Positions 55,938 to 63,435 of a DNA stretch of 64,000 nt are shown here, piece after piece. This stretch comes from DSVZ01 sp037439785 (lineage in GTDB: Bacteria; Verrucomicrobiota; Verrucomicrobiia; Limisphaerales; J093). Within the stretch, counting starts at the first letter, position 1, and each line of letters opens with the position of its first letter. The translations under genes and the position numbers were made by a program. The notes under the pieces were generated by a model that saw only the letters and a program-made list of their open reading frames with translations, was not told the origin of the DNA and did not search any database. Location of the stretch: the NCBI GenBank assembly GCA_037439785.1, contig JBBIVJ010000015.1:32194-96193 (forward strand). Reading direction: 5' to 3'.

Positions 55938-56270
55938 GGCTGAGCTTTATCCCTGCCGGCCGCCGCGCGCGGCAAGCGCGAAATCCGGCTGCCGGGGCGG
56001 CGGGCGCATCTCATGCCGAGGTCGTAGCGCAGGTTTCCAACCTGCCGTTTCGCCAATTTCCGAATCGGCAGGGGCGGGGAAAGGCGGAGGCATTGCAGGT
56101 TGGGGAACCCGCGAGGCGGCAGACCGGGAAGTCTGCGCTGTGGCAAAGCCGCCACGGCTGGATACTGAGAGGCATCCGAGGGCGGCGAACTTGTCGGGCG
56201 GCCGGCGGCTGCTAAGTTGGGCCGGTACCGAAACCGAAGTTCACAGAACCAAACCGCAAGCATACGCACC
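55938..56270. other. Intergenic region containing repeat copy B and sodA leader
   Basis: 333 bases between the divergent fusion gene and sodA. Copy B of the intergenic repeat fills 56018-56155. The remainder carries the sodA leader. I see no recognisable promoter hexamers or metal-regulator box. Confidence 0.5.
56018..56155 (+). repeat. Intergenic repeat family, copy B
   Basis: Counterpart of copy A at 18096-18215, same orientation. Shared cores are GGTTTCCAACCTGCC, CGCCAATTTCCGAATCGGC (copy A: CGCCGATTTCCCCATCGGC) and GGTTGGGGAACCCGC followed by GAGGCGGCAGACCGGGA. The two copies are about 38 kb apart and lie in unrelated intergenic gaps. Confidence 0.6.
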
Positions 56271-56897
56271 ATGGCACACGAACTCCCCCCCCTGCCCTAT
56301 CCCAAGGAAGCCCTCGAACCGCACATTGACGCGATGACGATGGAGATCCACCACGGCCGCCACCACAAGGCCTACGTGGACAACCTGAACAAGGCCCTGG
56401 CCGGACAGCCGGTGCTTGAGGCCAGGTCCCTCGAGGCCCTGCTCGCGGACCTGGCCAGCGTCCCGGATAACATTCGCGGCGCGGTCCGCAACAACGGCGG
56501 CGGCCACTGGAACCACACCTTCTTCTGGAAAATTATGGCCCCCAATGCCGGCGGCGCCCCCTCCGGGGAACTGGCGGCGGCCATCCAGGCCGCCTTCGGC
56601 AGCTTCGACGACTTCAAGGCCAAGTTCGAGGCTGCCGGCCTGGGCCGCTTCGGCAGCGGCTGGGCCTGGCTGCTGGTCAACGGCGGCAAACTCGAGATCG
56701 CCTCCACCCCCAACCAGGACAACCCGCTCATGGGCCGGGCCATCGCCGGCTGCGAAGGCCGCCCCATCCTGGGGGTGGACGTCTGGGAACACGCCTACTA
56801 CCTCAAGTACCAGAACCGCCGCGCCGACTACCTCAAGGCGTGGTGGAACGTGGTCAACTGGGCTGAAGTGGCACGGCTCTACGCCGCGGCCCGCTAA
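56271..56897 (+). CDS. sodA: Superoxide dismutase, manganese-type
   Basis: This cytoplasmic superoxide dismutase has 208 residues. The metal ligands are visible as H27 (MEIHHGRHH), the His of GGGHWNHTFFW (about residue 82), and the Asp and His of DVWEHAYYLKYQNRR (about 168 and 172). GGGHWNH and the TPNQDNPL signature are typical of manganese-dependent or cambialistic enzymes rather than iron enzymes, whose equivalent reads like AAQVWNH. The ATG chosen matches the family start. It stands alone with its own terminator. Regulation is not visible in the sequence. Confidence 0.96.
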   Translation: MAHELPPLPYPKEALEPHIDAMTMEIHHGRHHKAYVDNLNKALAGQPVLEARSLEALLADLASVPDNIRGAVRNNGGGHWNHTFFWKIMAPNAGGAPSGELAAAIQAAFGSFDDFKAKFEAAGLGRFGSGWAWLLVNGGKLEIASTPNQDNPLMGRAIAGCEGRPILGVDVWEHAYYLKYQNRRADYLKAWWNVVNWAEVARLYAAAR

Positions 56898-56921
56898 CCC
56901 CGCCCTTGCGCTTCCCGCACG

Positions 56922-56955
56922 CCGGAACGGCCCGCCGTTCCGGCCGTTTTCTTTT
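56922..56955 (+). terminator. Rho-independent terminator after sodA
   Basis: A perfect 9-bp stem (CCGGAACGG / CCGTTCCGG) with a CCCG loop is followed within three bases by TTTTCTTTT. It is 24 bases after the sodA stop. Confidence 0.88.
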
Positions 56956-56957
56956 CG

Positions 56958-56985
56958 GGCCGCCGGCCGCCGGCCGCCGGCCGCC
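56958..56985. repeat. Four tandem copies of GGCCGCC
   Basis: Four perfect copies of a 7-base unit lie between the sodA terminator and the surA-like gene, followed by GCC triplets. The number of copies may vary between strains, since strand slippage is likely. Confidence 0.85.
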
Positions 56986-57054
56986 GCCGCCCGCTGCCGC
57001 GCCGGGGCGGGCGACTTGACCCCCTTGCCTGCCGGCTCCTACCATGCCGCACCG

Positions 57055-58023
57055 ATGAAGTGGCATCGTCTCACCTGGTGCAGCTTGAGTTGCGCGGGGG
57101 CGCTGTGGGCCGCCGAGCCGCAGGTGCTGAACGGCCTGCTGGTCATCGTGGACCACGAGATCATCACGCTCAAGGACGTCAACCAGTACATGGCCCCTGC
57201 CCTCGAGGTGCTGGTGCGCACCTACAGCGGCCAGCCCGAGGTGCTCCGCCAAAAGATCGAGGAGGCCCGCCGCGACGCCCTGGACCAACTGGTCGAGCGC
57301 AAGCTCATCCTCCACGAATTCGACCGCGCCGGCTACAACCTCCCCGAGTCCCTGGTCGAAGACCGCCTCAAGGAGCGCATCCGCGAGCGCACCGGCGGCG
57401 ACCGGGCCGCCTTCATCCGCACCCTCCAGGCCCAGGGCCTTACCCTCGAGGCCTTCCGCCGCCGCATCCGCGAGGACTTCATCGTCGGCGCCATGCGCGC
57501 CCGTCACATCCCCGCCGACATCGTCGTCTCGCCCTTCAAGATCGAGCAGTACTACGCCGAGAACCTCGACCGGTTCCGGATCAAGGACCAGATCAAGCTG
57601 CGCGCCCTGATGCTCCACGCCGGCGCCACCCGCCCGCGCGAGGCCGCCCGCGCCCTGGGCCGGGAAATCCTCGCCAAGCTGCGCGAAGGCGTCCCCTTCG
57701 CCGACCTCGCCCGCGTGTACTCCGAGGACACCTACCGCGCCCAGGGGGGCGACCGCGGCTGGATCGAGCGCGGTGACCTCCGCAAGGAACTGGCCGACGC
57801 CGCCTTTGGCCTCCCGCCCGGCCAGCCCAGCGACCTCATTGAAGTGGGCGACACCTTCTGGGTCCTCCTGGTCGAGGATGCCCGGGCCAACCAAATCCGC
57901 ACCCTCCCCGAGGTCCGCGAGGAAATCGTCAACCTCCTGCGCACCCGCGAACAGGAGCGGCTCAACCGCGAGTGGATCGAGCGGCTCAAGGCCAAATCCT
58001 TCGTCCGCTACTTCACCTCCTGA
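57055..58023 (+). CDS. SurA-like parvulin peptidyl-prolyl isomerase, exported
   Basis: The 322-residue periplasmic chaperone/isomerase has a signal peptide (RLTWCSLSCAGALWAA). The N-terminal helical chaperone region (about 25-165: VIVDHEIITLKDVNQYM, LDQLVERKLILHEFDRAGY) is SurA-type. A PpiC/parvulin domain follows at about 180-285 (KLRALMLHAGA, LREGVPFADLARVYSEDTYRAQGGDRGWIERG, ELADAAFGLPPGQPSDLIEVGDTFWVLLVED). Only one parvulin domain is present, unlike the two of E. coli SurA. It likely helps outer-membrane protein folding. The gene is 23 bases upstream of pdxA, an order also known in E. coli (surA-pdxA). Confidence 0.92.
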   Translation: MKWHRLTWCSLSCAGALWAAEPQVLNGLLVIVDHEIITLKDVNQYMAPALEVLVRTYSGQPEVLRQKIEEARRDALDQLVERKLILHEFDRAGYNLPESLVEDRLKERIRERTGGDRAAFIRTLQAQGLTLEAFRRRIREDFIVGAMRARHIPADIVVSPFKIEQYYAENLDRFRIKDQIKLRALMLHAGATRPREAARALGREILAKLREGVPFADLARVYSEDTYRAQGGDRGWIERGDLRKELADAAFGLPPGQPSDLIEVGDTFWVLLVEDARANQIRTLPEVREEIVNLLRTREQERLNREWIERLKAKSFVRYFTS

Positions 58024-58046
58024 CCCGCCCCGCCGGCGCCCGCCCC

Positions 58047-59084
58047 ATGTGGATCGGCATCACCCTCGGGGACGTCACCGGCATCGGCCCCGAAATCACC
58101 CTCCGCGCCCTCGCCCCCTGGGTGCGCGAGCCGGCGGCCGACCCCGAGGTCCGCTTCCTCATCCTGGGCGATGCGGGCTGGTTGGCCCGCGCCAACCGCC
58201 CCCTGGGCCTGCCCCTGGTGCCCTTCCAGGGCCCGGACACCCCCGCCCGCGTCGCCTGGTGCGACCCCCGCCCCGAGCCGTTGCCCACCCCCCTGCCGGC
58301 CGGTGCCGCTCCCGCCGCCCTGGCGGCGCTGGACTGGCTGCGGGACGGCGCCCGCCGCGGCCTGGCCGGCAGCCTGGCCGGGCTGGTCACCGCGCCGGTC
58401 AGCAAGGAGGCCATTCTCCGCACCGGCCTCCCGTTTGTGGGACAGACCGAATACCTGGCCGAACTGGCCGGCACTGACCGGGTGGTGATGATGCTCCTGG
58501 GCGAGGACGACGCCGGTCGTTGGCTGCGCGTGGCGCTGGCCACCACCCACGTGCCCATCCGCCAATTGCCGGAGGCCCTCACCCGCCCGCGGGTCGAGCG
58601 GGCCATCGAACTGGCTGCGCTCGCCTGCCGGACCCTGGACCTGCCCCGTGCCCGCGTCGGCGTCTGCGGCTTCAACCCCCACGCCGGCGAGGGCGGCCTG
58701 CTGGGACGCGAAGACCTCGAGGTGGTCGCCCCCGCCGTGGCGGCCGCCCGGGCCCGCGGCCTGGACGCCCACGGCCCGCTGGCCGCCGACACGCTTTTTC
58801 ACCTGGCCTGGCGGGGCGAGTTCGACGCCGTGGTCGCCCAGTACCACGACCAGGGCCTGGCGCCACTCAAGCTGATCGCCTTTGACCGCGGCGTGAACTG
58901 GTCCTTGGGCCTGCCCTTCCTCCGCACCTCGCCCGACCACGGCCCCGCCTACGACCTGGTGGGCACCGGCCGGGCGCGCCCCGACAGCATGATCGCCGCG
59001 TTGCGCCTGGCGATCCGGCTGGCCCGCGCCCGCGCCAGCCACGCCCCCGCGCCGGCGGCCGGGACAACCCCCGCCGGGGCCTAA
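58047..59084 (+). CDS. pdxA: 4-hydroxythreonine-4-phosphate dehydrogenase
   Basis: PdxA oxidises 4-phosphohydroxy-threonine in pyridoxal phosphate synthesis. The 345 residues show the family start ITLGDVTGIGPEITLRAL, the T-rich VTAPVSKEAI motif, the metal and substrate residues in ATTHVPIRQLPEALT, the GFNPHAGEGGLLGRED motif and the AQYHDQGLAPLKLIAFDRGVN motif with the metal-binding His. It is 23 bases downstream of the surA-like gene and probably co-transcribed. Its TAA stop overlaps the TAG stop of the convergent gmhB gene by two bases, so no terminator separates the pair. Confidence 0.96.
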   Translation: MWIGITLGDVTGIGPEITLRALAPWVREPAADPEVRFLILGDAGWLARANRPLGLPLVPFQGPDTPARVAWCDPRPEPLPTPLPAGAAPAALAALDWLRDGARRGLAGSLAGLVTAPVSKEAILRTGLPFVGQTEYLAELAGTDRVVMMLLGEDDAGRWLRVALATTHVPIRQLPEALTRPRVERAIELAALACRTLDLPRARVGVCGFNPHAGEGGLLGREDLEVVAPAVAAARARGLDAHGPLAADTLFHLAWRGEFDAVVAQYHDQGLAPLKLIAFDRGVNWSLGLPFLRTSPDHGPAYDLVGTGRARPDSMIAALRLAIRLARARASHAPAPAAGTTPAGA

Positions 59085-59638
59085 CCTCCCGCGGCGGCGT
59101 CGCGCAGAATCCAGTCCGCCGCCGCGGGCAGGTCGTCCACCACCTGGGTGGGACCGCGCAGGTCGGTGAGGGTGGCGGCGGTTTGGGCGCCGTAGCCGGT
59201 GCGGACCAGCAGGCTGCAGCGGACACCCGCGTTCCAGCCACACTCCAGGTCCAGGCGCTTGTCCCCCACCACGTAACTGCGGCCGAGGTCCAGGCCGAAC
59301 TCATCGCGCGCATCCCACAGGAATTGCGGGGACGGCTTTCGGCCGCGGCTGGGCTGGTCCGGCGCTTCGGGCGCGTAGTAAATCCGGGCCACGCCCACGC
59401 CATGCGGCGCCAGCCGCGCCAACAGCCGCGCGTTGACCCGGTGCATGTCCGCCTCCGTGTAATACCCGCGGCCGATGCCCGACTGATTGGTCACGATGAA
59501 GAGCAGGAAGCCGGCGTCCTGCAGCCGCCGCAACGCCTCCGGCACGCCGGGCAACAGCTCCAGTTGCTCCGGGTCGCTCAGGTAATGCCGGTCCACGTTC
59601 ACGGTCCCGTCCCGGTCCAGAAACACGGCGCGCTTCAC
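59081..59638 (-). CDS. gmhB: HAD phosphatase, D-glycero-D-manno-heptose 1,7-bisphosphate 7-phosphatase-like
   Basis: The 185-residue HAD-superfamily phosphatase has the nucleophile motif FLDRDGTVNVD, motif II FIVTNQSGIGRGYYTEADM and motif IV VVGDKRLDLECG. This matches GmhB/HisB-N, which removes a phosphate in ADP-heptose or histidine synthesis. Unlike most GmhB proteins the zinc-binding loop is missing its cysteines and histidine: the usual CPH...CxC region reads YYAPEAPDQPSRGRKPSP. The start is a GTG with a good ribosome-binding site (GGGGAAGG, about 8 bases upstream). The stop overlaps the convergent pdxA stop. Heptose or HisB role cannot be decided from sequence. Confidence 0.82.
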   Translation of the reverse strand: MKRAVFLDRDGTVNVDRHYLSDPEQLELLPGVPEALRRLQDAGFLLFIVTNQSGIGRGYYTEADMHRVNARLLARLAPHGVGVARIYYAPEAPDQPSRGRKPSPQFLWDARDEFGLDLGRSYVVGDKRLDLECGWNAGVRCSLLVRTGYGAQTAATLTDLRGPTQVVDDLPAAADWILRDAAAGG

Positions 59639-59693
59639 CCAGCCACCTTCCCCGCCGCCTCGGCCCCTGACAAGCCCGCCCCCGCCCCGGCCG

Positions 59694-60494
59694 TCAGTGG
59701 GAATGGCCGTGGGGGGAATGCCCGTGTGCCGCGGCCGCGATCGGAAACGGCGCCGGCGGAGCCCCGGCCAGGGAGGGCGGCACTTCCAGGCCATGGCGGA
59801 ACATCAGCTCCGGGTCCGCCAACACCGCGCGGGCCGGGCCGTCGGCGCGCAAGCGGCCCTCATCCAGCAGCAACACCCGCTCACAGGTCTCGAGCACGAA
59901 CTCAAGGTTGTGGCTGGAGACCAGCCGGGTGACGGTCAGCCCGTCCAGAATGCGCCGCAGCTCGCGCCGCCCGCGGGGGTCCAGGTCGCTGGTCGGCTCG
60001 TCCAGCAACAACACCTGCGGTCCGGGCGCCAGCGCCCCGGCCAGGGCCACCCGACGCTTTTCGCCGGCGGAGAGGTGAAACGGGATGCGTGCCCGGTAAC
60101 CTTCGTGCAGGCCCACCTGGCGCAACGCCTCATGCACCCGCGCCGCCACCTCCGCCGGGGCCAGGCCCAGATTGCCCGCCCCAAAGGCCACGTCCTCCTC
60201 GACGCTGGCATGGATGATTTGGTCATCCGGATGCTGAAAGACCACCCCGAGCCGGCGGTGCACCGCGCGGCGGCCGGCGGTGGTGGTCAGGTCGCACCCC
60301 GCCACCTGCACCCGGCCGCGCGCCGGCTCGAACAACCCGGCCAGCACCAGCAGCAGGGTGGTCTTGCCGGCGCCGTTGGGGCCGATCAGTCCCACCCGCT
60401 CCCCGTGCCGCAGATGAAACGTCACCCCCTGCAACACCGGCGGCCCGCCGGGATAGGCGAAGTGCAGGTCCTCGACTTCAATCAGGCAGCTCAT
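59694..60494 (-). CDS. cbiO: ECF-type cobalt/nickel transporter ATPase CbiO/NikO
   Basis: This is the ATP-binding subunit (266 residues) of an energy-coupling-factor transporter. Walker A GLIGPNGAGKTT, the Q-loop VVFQHPDDQIIHASVEEDVAFG typical of CbiO/EcfA, signature LSAGEKRRVALAGAL (a variant with LSAGE rather than LSGGQ) and Walker B LLLDEPTSDLD are present. The C-terminal tail is His-rich (AAAAHGHSPHGHSH), which suggests metal binding. It lies downstream of CbiQ with a 6-base gap, the last gene of the cbiM-nikL-like-cbiQ-cbiO operon. Cobalt or nickel specificity cannot be told. Confidence 0.93.
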   Translation of the reverse strand: MSCLIEVEDLHFAYPGGPPVLQGVTFHLRHGERVGLIGPNGAGKTTLLLVLAGLFEPARGRVQVAGCDLTTTAGRRAVHRRLGVVFQHPDDQIIHASVEEDVAFGAGNLGLAPAEVAARVHEALRQVGLHEGYRARIPFHLSAGEKRRVALAGALAPGPQVLLLDEPTSDLDPRGRRELRRILDGLTVTRLVSSHNLEFVLETCERVLLLDEGRLRADGPARAVLADPELMFRHGLEVPPSLAGAPPAPFPIAAAAHGHSPHGHSH

Positions 60495-60500
60495 GCCGGC

Positions 60501-61262
60501 TCACCCCCCGCCCACGCGGTCCCGGTACGCCAGCGCCGCCGCCGCCAGCAGCGCGGCCAGCGTCTTGAGGCGGTCCGCTGCGCCGGCGGCGGCAGGGCGA
60601 GAGCCCGGACACCGCTCGTGGAAGCCCCGCGCCCGCAACGCCAGTTGGACCCGCTCGGCCCGCTCGACACTCCGCACCAGGGTCACCCCCACCACCCGCG
60701 CCAGCGTCCGGTAACTCTCCGGCCGGCCGCGCGCCACAAAGCCCCGCGCTGCCAGTGCCCGGCGCAGGCGGGTCAACTCCCCGCCCAGCGTGAACAGGTA
60801 CCGGTAGGTCAACAGGGCGAGGTCCACCGCCGGACGCGGCAGCCGGAATGCCTCCAGCGCCCGCAGCAGCGCCCCCATCGGCGTCGAGCCCACCACCAGC
60901 AACCCCACGCAGATCAGGGCCAGCGCCCGCAGATACAACACCCCCGCCTGTCGCAGCCCGCTCTGGCTCAACGCCAGCGGGCCGAGGGGGAAAGTTTCCC
61001 CGCCACCGGCCAGCGGCAGCACCACCAGCACCGGCAACAACATCACGTGCGCCTGGGCCAGCCGCGTTACCACCCACCGCACCGGCAGCCGGGCGGCCGC
61101 CACCCCCCCCAGCCCCACCGCCACCCCCGCCGCAGCGCTCTCCCAGCGCTGCAGCCCCACCAGCACCGCCACCCATCCGCCGGCGGCGGCAAGCTTCCAG
61201 CGCGCCTCCCACGCGTGCAGCGGCGAATCGCCGCGCGCGTACCGTTCAACCTCCGCGCGCAT
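60501..61262 (-). CDS. cbiQ: ECF-type cobalt/nickel transporter transmembrane protein CbiQ
   Basis: This is the T-component (253 residues) that couples ATP hydrolysis to the substrate-binding membrane subunit. There are five or six predicted helices with two cytoplasmic Ala-Arg-Gly motifs expected for CbiQ/EcfT: LAARGFVARGRPE and LALRARGFHERC, which contact the ATPase. It overlaps the end of the upstream small protein gene by 17 bases and is followed after six bases by cbiO. The N-terminal segment (RYARGDSPLHAWEARWKL) contains the usual SPxH motif region. Confidence 0.92.
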   Translation of the reverse strand: MRAEVERYARGDSPLHAWEARWKLAAAGGWVAVLVGLQRWESAAAGVAVGLGGVAAARLPVRWVVTRLAQAHVMLLPVLVVLPLAGGGETFPLGPLALSQSGLRQAGVLYLRALALICVGLLVVGSTPMGALLRALEAFRLPRPAVDLALLTYRYLFTLGGELTRLRRALAARGFVARGRPESYRTLARVVGVTLVRSVERAERVQLALRARGFHERCPGSRPAAAGAADRLKTLAALLAAAALAYRDRVGGG

Positions 61263-61773
61263 CCTCCGGCCTGCGTTGTTCCAACGCCGCCAGCCGGCGC
61301 CGGTTGTGGTAACCCAGCCACGTCGCCGTCACCGCGAGCAGGAAGGTCAGTCCCAGCACCACCCGCACCGCCAGCGGCTCCACGCCCTCGGCACGGCCCC
61401 CCCCCGTCCGGGCCGGTCCTGAAGCCACCCCGGCCCCCGCCCCCGCCGCGCCTGCGGGAGCCAGCGCTGCCACCGGTATGGTCAACGTGCGCCGGTGTCC
61501 CTCCTCGTCCCGGATCACCGCGCGGAGTTCGCCGTCGGCGGGGGGCAAGGGCCAGCGAAAGCGCCCGGCCGCATCCAGCCTGCCCTGCGCCAGCACCTGG
61601 TCGGCCGGATCGCGCAACTCCACCCGGGCCCCGGCGGCCGGCGCGCCCTCCAACTGCGCGGTCACCACCAGCGCGCGATCCTCGACGCGCCATTCAGCGG
61701 TGAAGCGATGCGCCTGGAGCGGGGAGGCAAGCGGCCCGACTCCGCACACCAGCCACAGGGCCCACGGTTTCAT
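61246..61773 (-). CDS. NikL/CbiN-position periplasmic-anchored protein
   Basis: The 175-residue protein occupies the slot of CbiN or NikL/NikK. It has a signal peptide (ALWLVCGVGPLASPLQA) followed by AHRF, which would put a His near the mature N-terminus, as in NikL-type nickel-binding accessory proteins. A beta-rich domain follows (VEDRALVVTAQLEGAPAAGARVELRDP), then an Ala/Gly linker, then one C-terminal helix (VVLGLTFLLAVTATWLGY) with a basic tail. It is probably membrane-anchored on the outside of the inner membrane. The stop overlaps cbiQ. Identity rests on operon position plus the AH start; the sequence itself is only weakly similar. Confidence 0.7.
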   Translation of the reverse strand: MKPWALWLVCGVGPLASPLQAHRFTAEWRVEDRALVVTAQLEGAPAAGARVELRDPADQVLAQGRLDAAGRFRWPLPPADGELRAVIRDEEGHRRTLTIPVAALAPAGAAGAGAGVASGPARTGGGRAEGVEPLAVRVVLGLTFLLAVTATWLGYHNRRRLAALEQRRPEDARGG

Positions 61774-61780
61774 GATGGCT

Positions 61781-62377
61781 TCACCCCCGCACCAGCGCCG
61801 GCTGCACCCGGCGTAAAAATTCGACCGTCAATCCCGTGACCGCCGCCTCGAGTACCAGCACCGGCACATGCGCCAGCAAGACCAGTTGTGCCACCGCGCG
61901 GAACCCTCCGCCCAGCCCGGTCAGCACCCCCGCCAGCAACGCCCCCGAGACCGCCACCGCCGTCGCCCCCGCCGCGGCCCCCCGCCAGAACGGCCGAACC
62001 TCCGGTCGCGACGCCAGGGCCCGGTACCCGCCGCGTCCGGCCAGGGCCGCCAGGCCGAACAGTAGCGCATTGACGCCCAGGGCGGTCAGCCCGCCGTGAC
62101 CGAGCAGGGCGGCCTGCAGGCCCAGGCCCACCGGCAACGCCAGCAGGGCCCGCCGCCCCAGCACCACGCCCAGCAGCCCGTGCAACAGTAGGTGCACGCT
62201 GGTGGGCGGCACGGGGAAGTGGATCAGCGACGCGCAAAAAAATGCCGCGGTGAAGACCGCCAGCCGGGGCGGCTCCTCCTCCTGCAACCGCCGGCCGCCC
62301 CACCAGGCCAGCGCGCCGGTACCCAACCAACCGGCGGCGAGCGCCGGCACCGGCAAAAGGCCATCGGCAATGTGCAC
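61781..62377 (-). CDS. cbiM: ECF cobalt/nickel transporter substrate-binding subunit CbiM
   Basis: This is the substrate-specific membrane subunit (198 residues). The GTG-started N-terminus HIADGLLP is diagnostic: in CbiM/NikM proteins the free amino group and His2 coordinate the Co or Ni ion. Predicted helices continue with FPVPPTSVHLLLHGLLGVVLG, whose His residues also line the site, and GHGGLTALGVNALLFG. It is the first gene of the operon with the NikL-like protein, CbiQ and CbiO. The gap to pyrB is 134 bases, with an AT-rich AATAATACG stretch on the minus strand that might be a promoter -10 region. No cobalamin or NiCo riboswitch is evident. Confidence 0.95.
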   Translation of the reverse strand: MHIADGLLPVPALAAGWLGTGALAWWGGRRLQEEEPPRLAVFTAAFFCASLIHFPVPPTSVHLLLHGLLGVVLGRRALLALPVGLGLQAALLGHGGLTALGVNALLFGLAALAGRGGYRALASRPEVRPFWRGAAAGATAVAVSGALLAGVLTGLGGGFRAVAQLVLLAHVPVLVLEAAVTGLTVEFLRRVQPALVRG

Positions 62378-62511
62378 CCGCCGAACTTAACGTGTGAGCC
62401 TGTTTCGACAACGTATTATTTGCCGCCGCCCGCTCACCCCGGCCCGCCGCGGGGAAAACGGGGCGCCGGACATCGCCCACGGGCGGCCCGCCGCGGGGCG
62501 GGGCAGCGGGC

Positions 62512-63435
62512 TCAATTCCGCCCGCCGCGCACCTGGAACAGCACGGCCATGCGCACGGCCAGGCCGTTGGTAACCTGTTCGAGGATGACCGACCGCTCGC
62601 CGTCGGCCACGTCGCTGTCCACCTCCACGCCGCGGTTGATGGGGCCGGGGTGCATGATCAGGGCGTCAGGGCGCAGTTCGGCCAGGCGGTTGCGCGTGAT
62701 GCCAAACAGCCGGGTGTACTCGCCCAGGCCGGGGAAGGCGTTCTGCCGCTGCCGTTCGTGCTGGATGCGGAGCAGGTTGATCACGTCGGCCTCCCGCAGG
62801 GCCTCTTCGAGGTGGTGCACCACGCGGCAGCCCAGGGCCTCGAACTCGCGCGGCACCAGGGTGGGCGGCCCGCAGAGGGTGACCTCGGCGCCGAGCTTGA
62901 GCAGCCCCCAGATGTTCGAGCGGGCAACGCGGCTGTAGAGGATGTCGCCCAGGATGGTCACCTTGAGGCCGGCGATGCGCCCCAGTTTTTCGCGGATGGT
63001 GAACAGGTCCAGCAGACCCTGGGTGGGGTGCTCGTGGGCACCGTCGCCGGCGTTGATAACGTGGGCGTCGAGGACGCGGGCGAGGAAATGGGCGGCACCG
63101 GCGGCACTGTGGCGGAGGATGATGAAGTCCACCTGCAGGGCGGCCAGGTTGCGCGCGGTGTCCTTGAGCGTCTCGCCCTTGCGCAGGGAGGAGGCCTCGG
63201 CGGTGAAGTTGATCACGTCCGCGCTCAGCCGCTTGGCGGCCAGCTCGAAGCTGATGCGGGTGCGGGTGGAGGGTTCGACAAAGAGGTTGACCACCGTTTT
63301 GCCCCGCAGTGGAGGCACCTTTTTGATGGAGCGTTGGCCGACAGATTTGAACTCCCGGGCGGTGTCCAGCACCGTCAGGATTTCCTCCGCGCTGAGGGAG
63401 CGCAGGTCCAGCAGGTCCTTGCGGGTCCAGGTCAT
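62512..63435 (-). CDS. pyrB: Aspartate carbamoyltransferase catalytic subunit
   Basis: PyrB carries out the first committed step of pyrimidine synthesis, carbamoyl phosphate plus aspartate to carbamoyl aspartate. The 307 residues start WTRKDLLDLRSLSAEEIL. They contain the carbamoyl-phosphate motif FVEPSTRTRISFELAAKRL, the GDGAHEHPTQGLLDL motif and, near the C-terminus, IMHPGPINRGVEV. No fused dihydroorotase or PyrI subunit is seen. The start is fixed by the ATGA overlap with the upstream pyrR gene. The open frame would otherwise extend 23 codons further. Confidence 0.97.
   Translation of the reverse strand: MTWTRKDLLDLRSLSAEEILTVLDTAREFKSVGQRSIKKVPPLRGKTVVNLFVEPSTRTRISFELAAKRLSADVINFTAEASSLRKGETLKDTARNLAALQVDFIILRHSAAGAAHFLARVLDAHVINAGDGAHEHPTQGLLDLFTIREKLGRIAGLKVTILGDILYSRVARSNIWGLLKLGAEVTLCGPPTLVPREFEALGCRVVHHLEEALREADVINLLRIQHERQRQNAFPGLGEYTRLFGITRNRLAELRPDALIMHPGPINRGVEVDSDVADGERSVILEQVTNGLAVRMAVLFQVRGGRN

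Noticed and set aside
62378..62511. Cobalamin or NiCo riboswitch upstream of cbiM
   Set aside because: No conserved core (such as a cobalamin-box-like sequence) could be found in the 134 bases.
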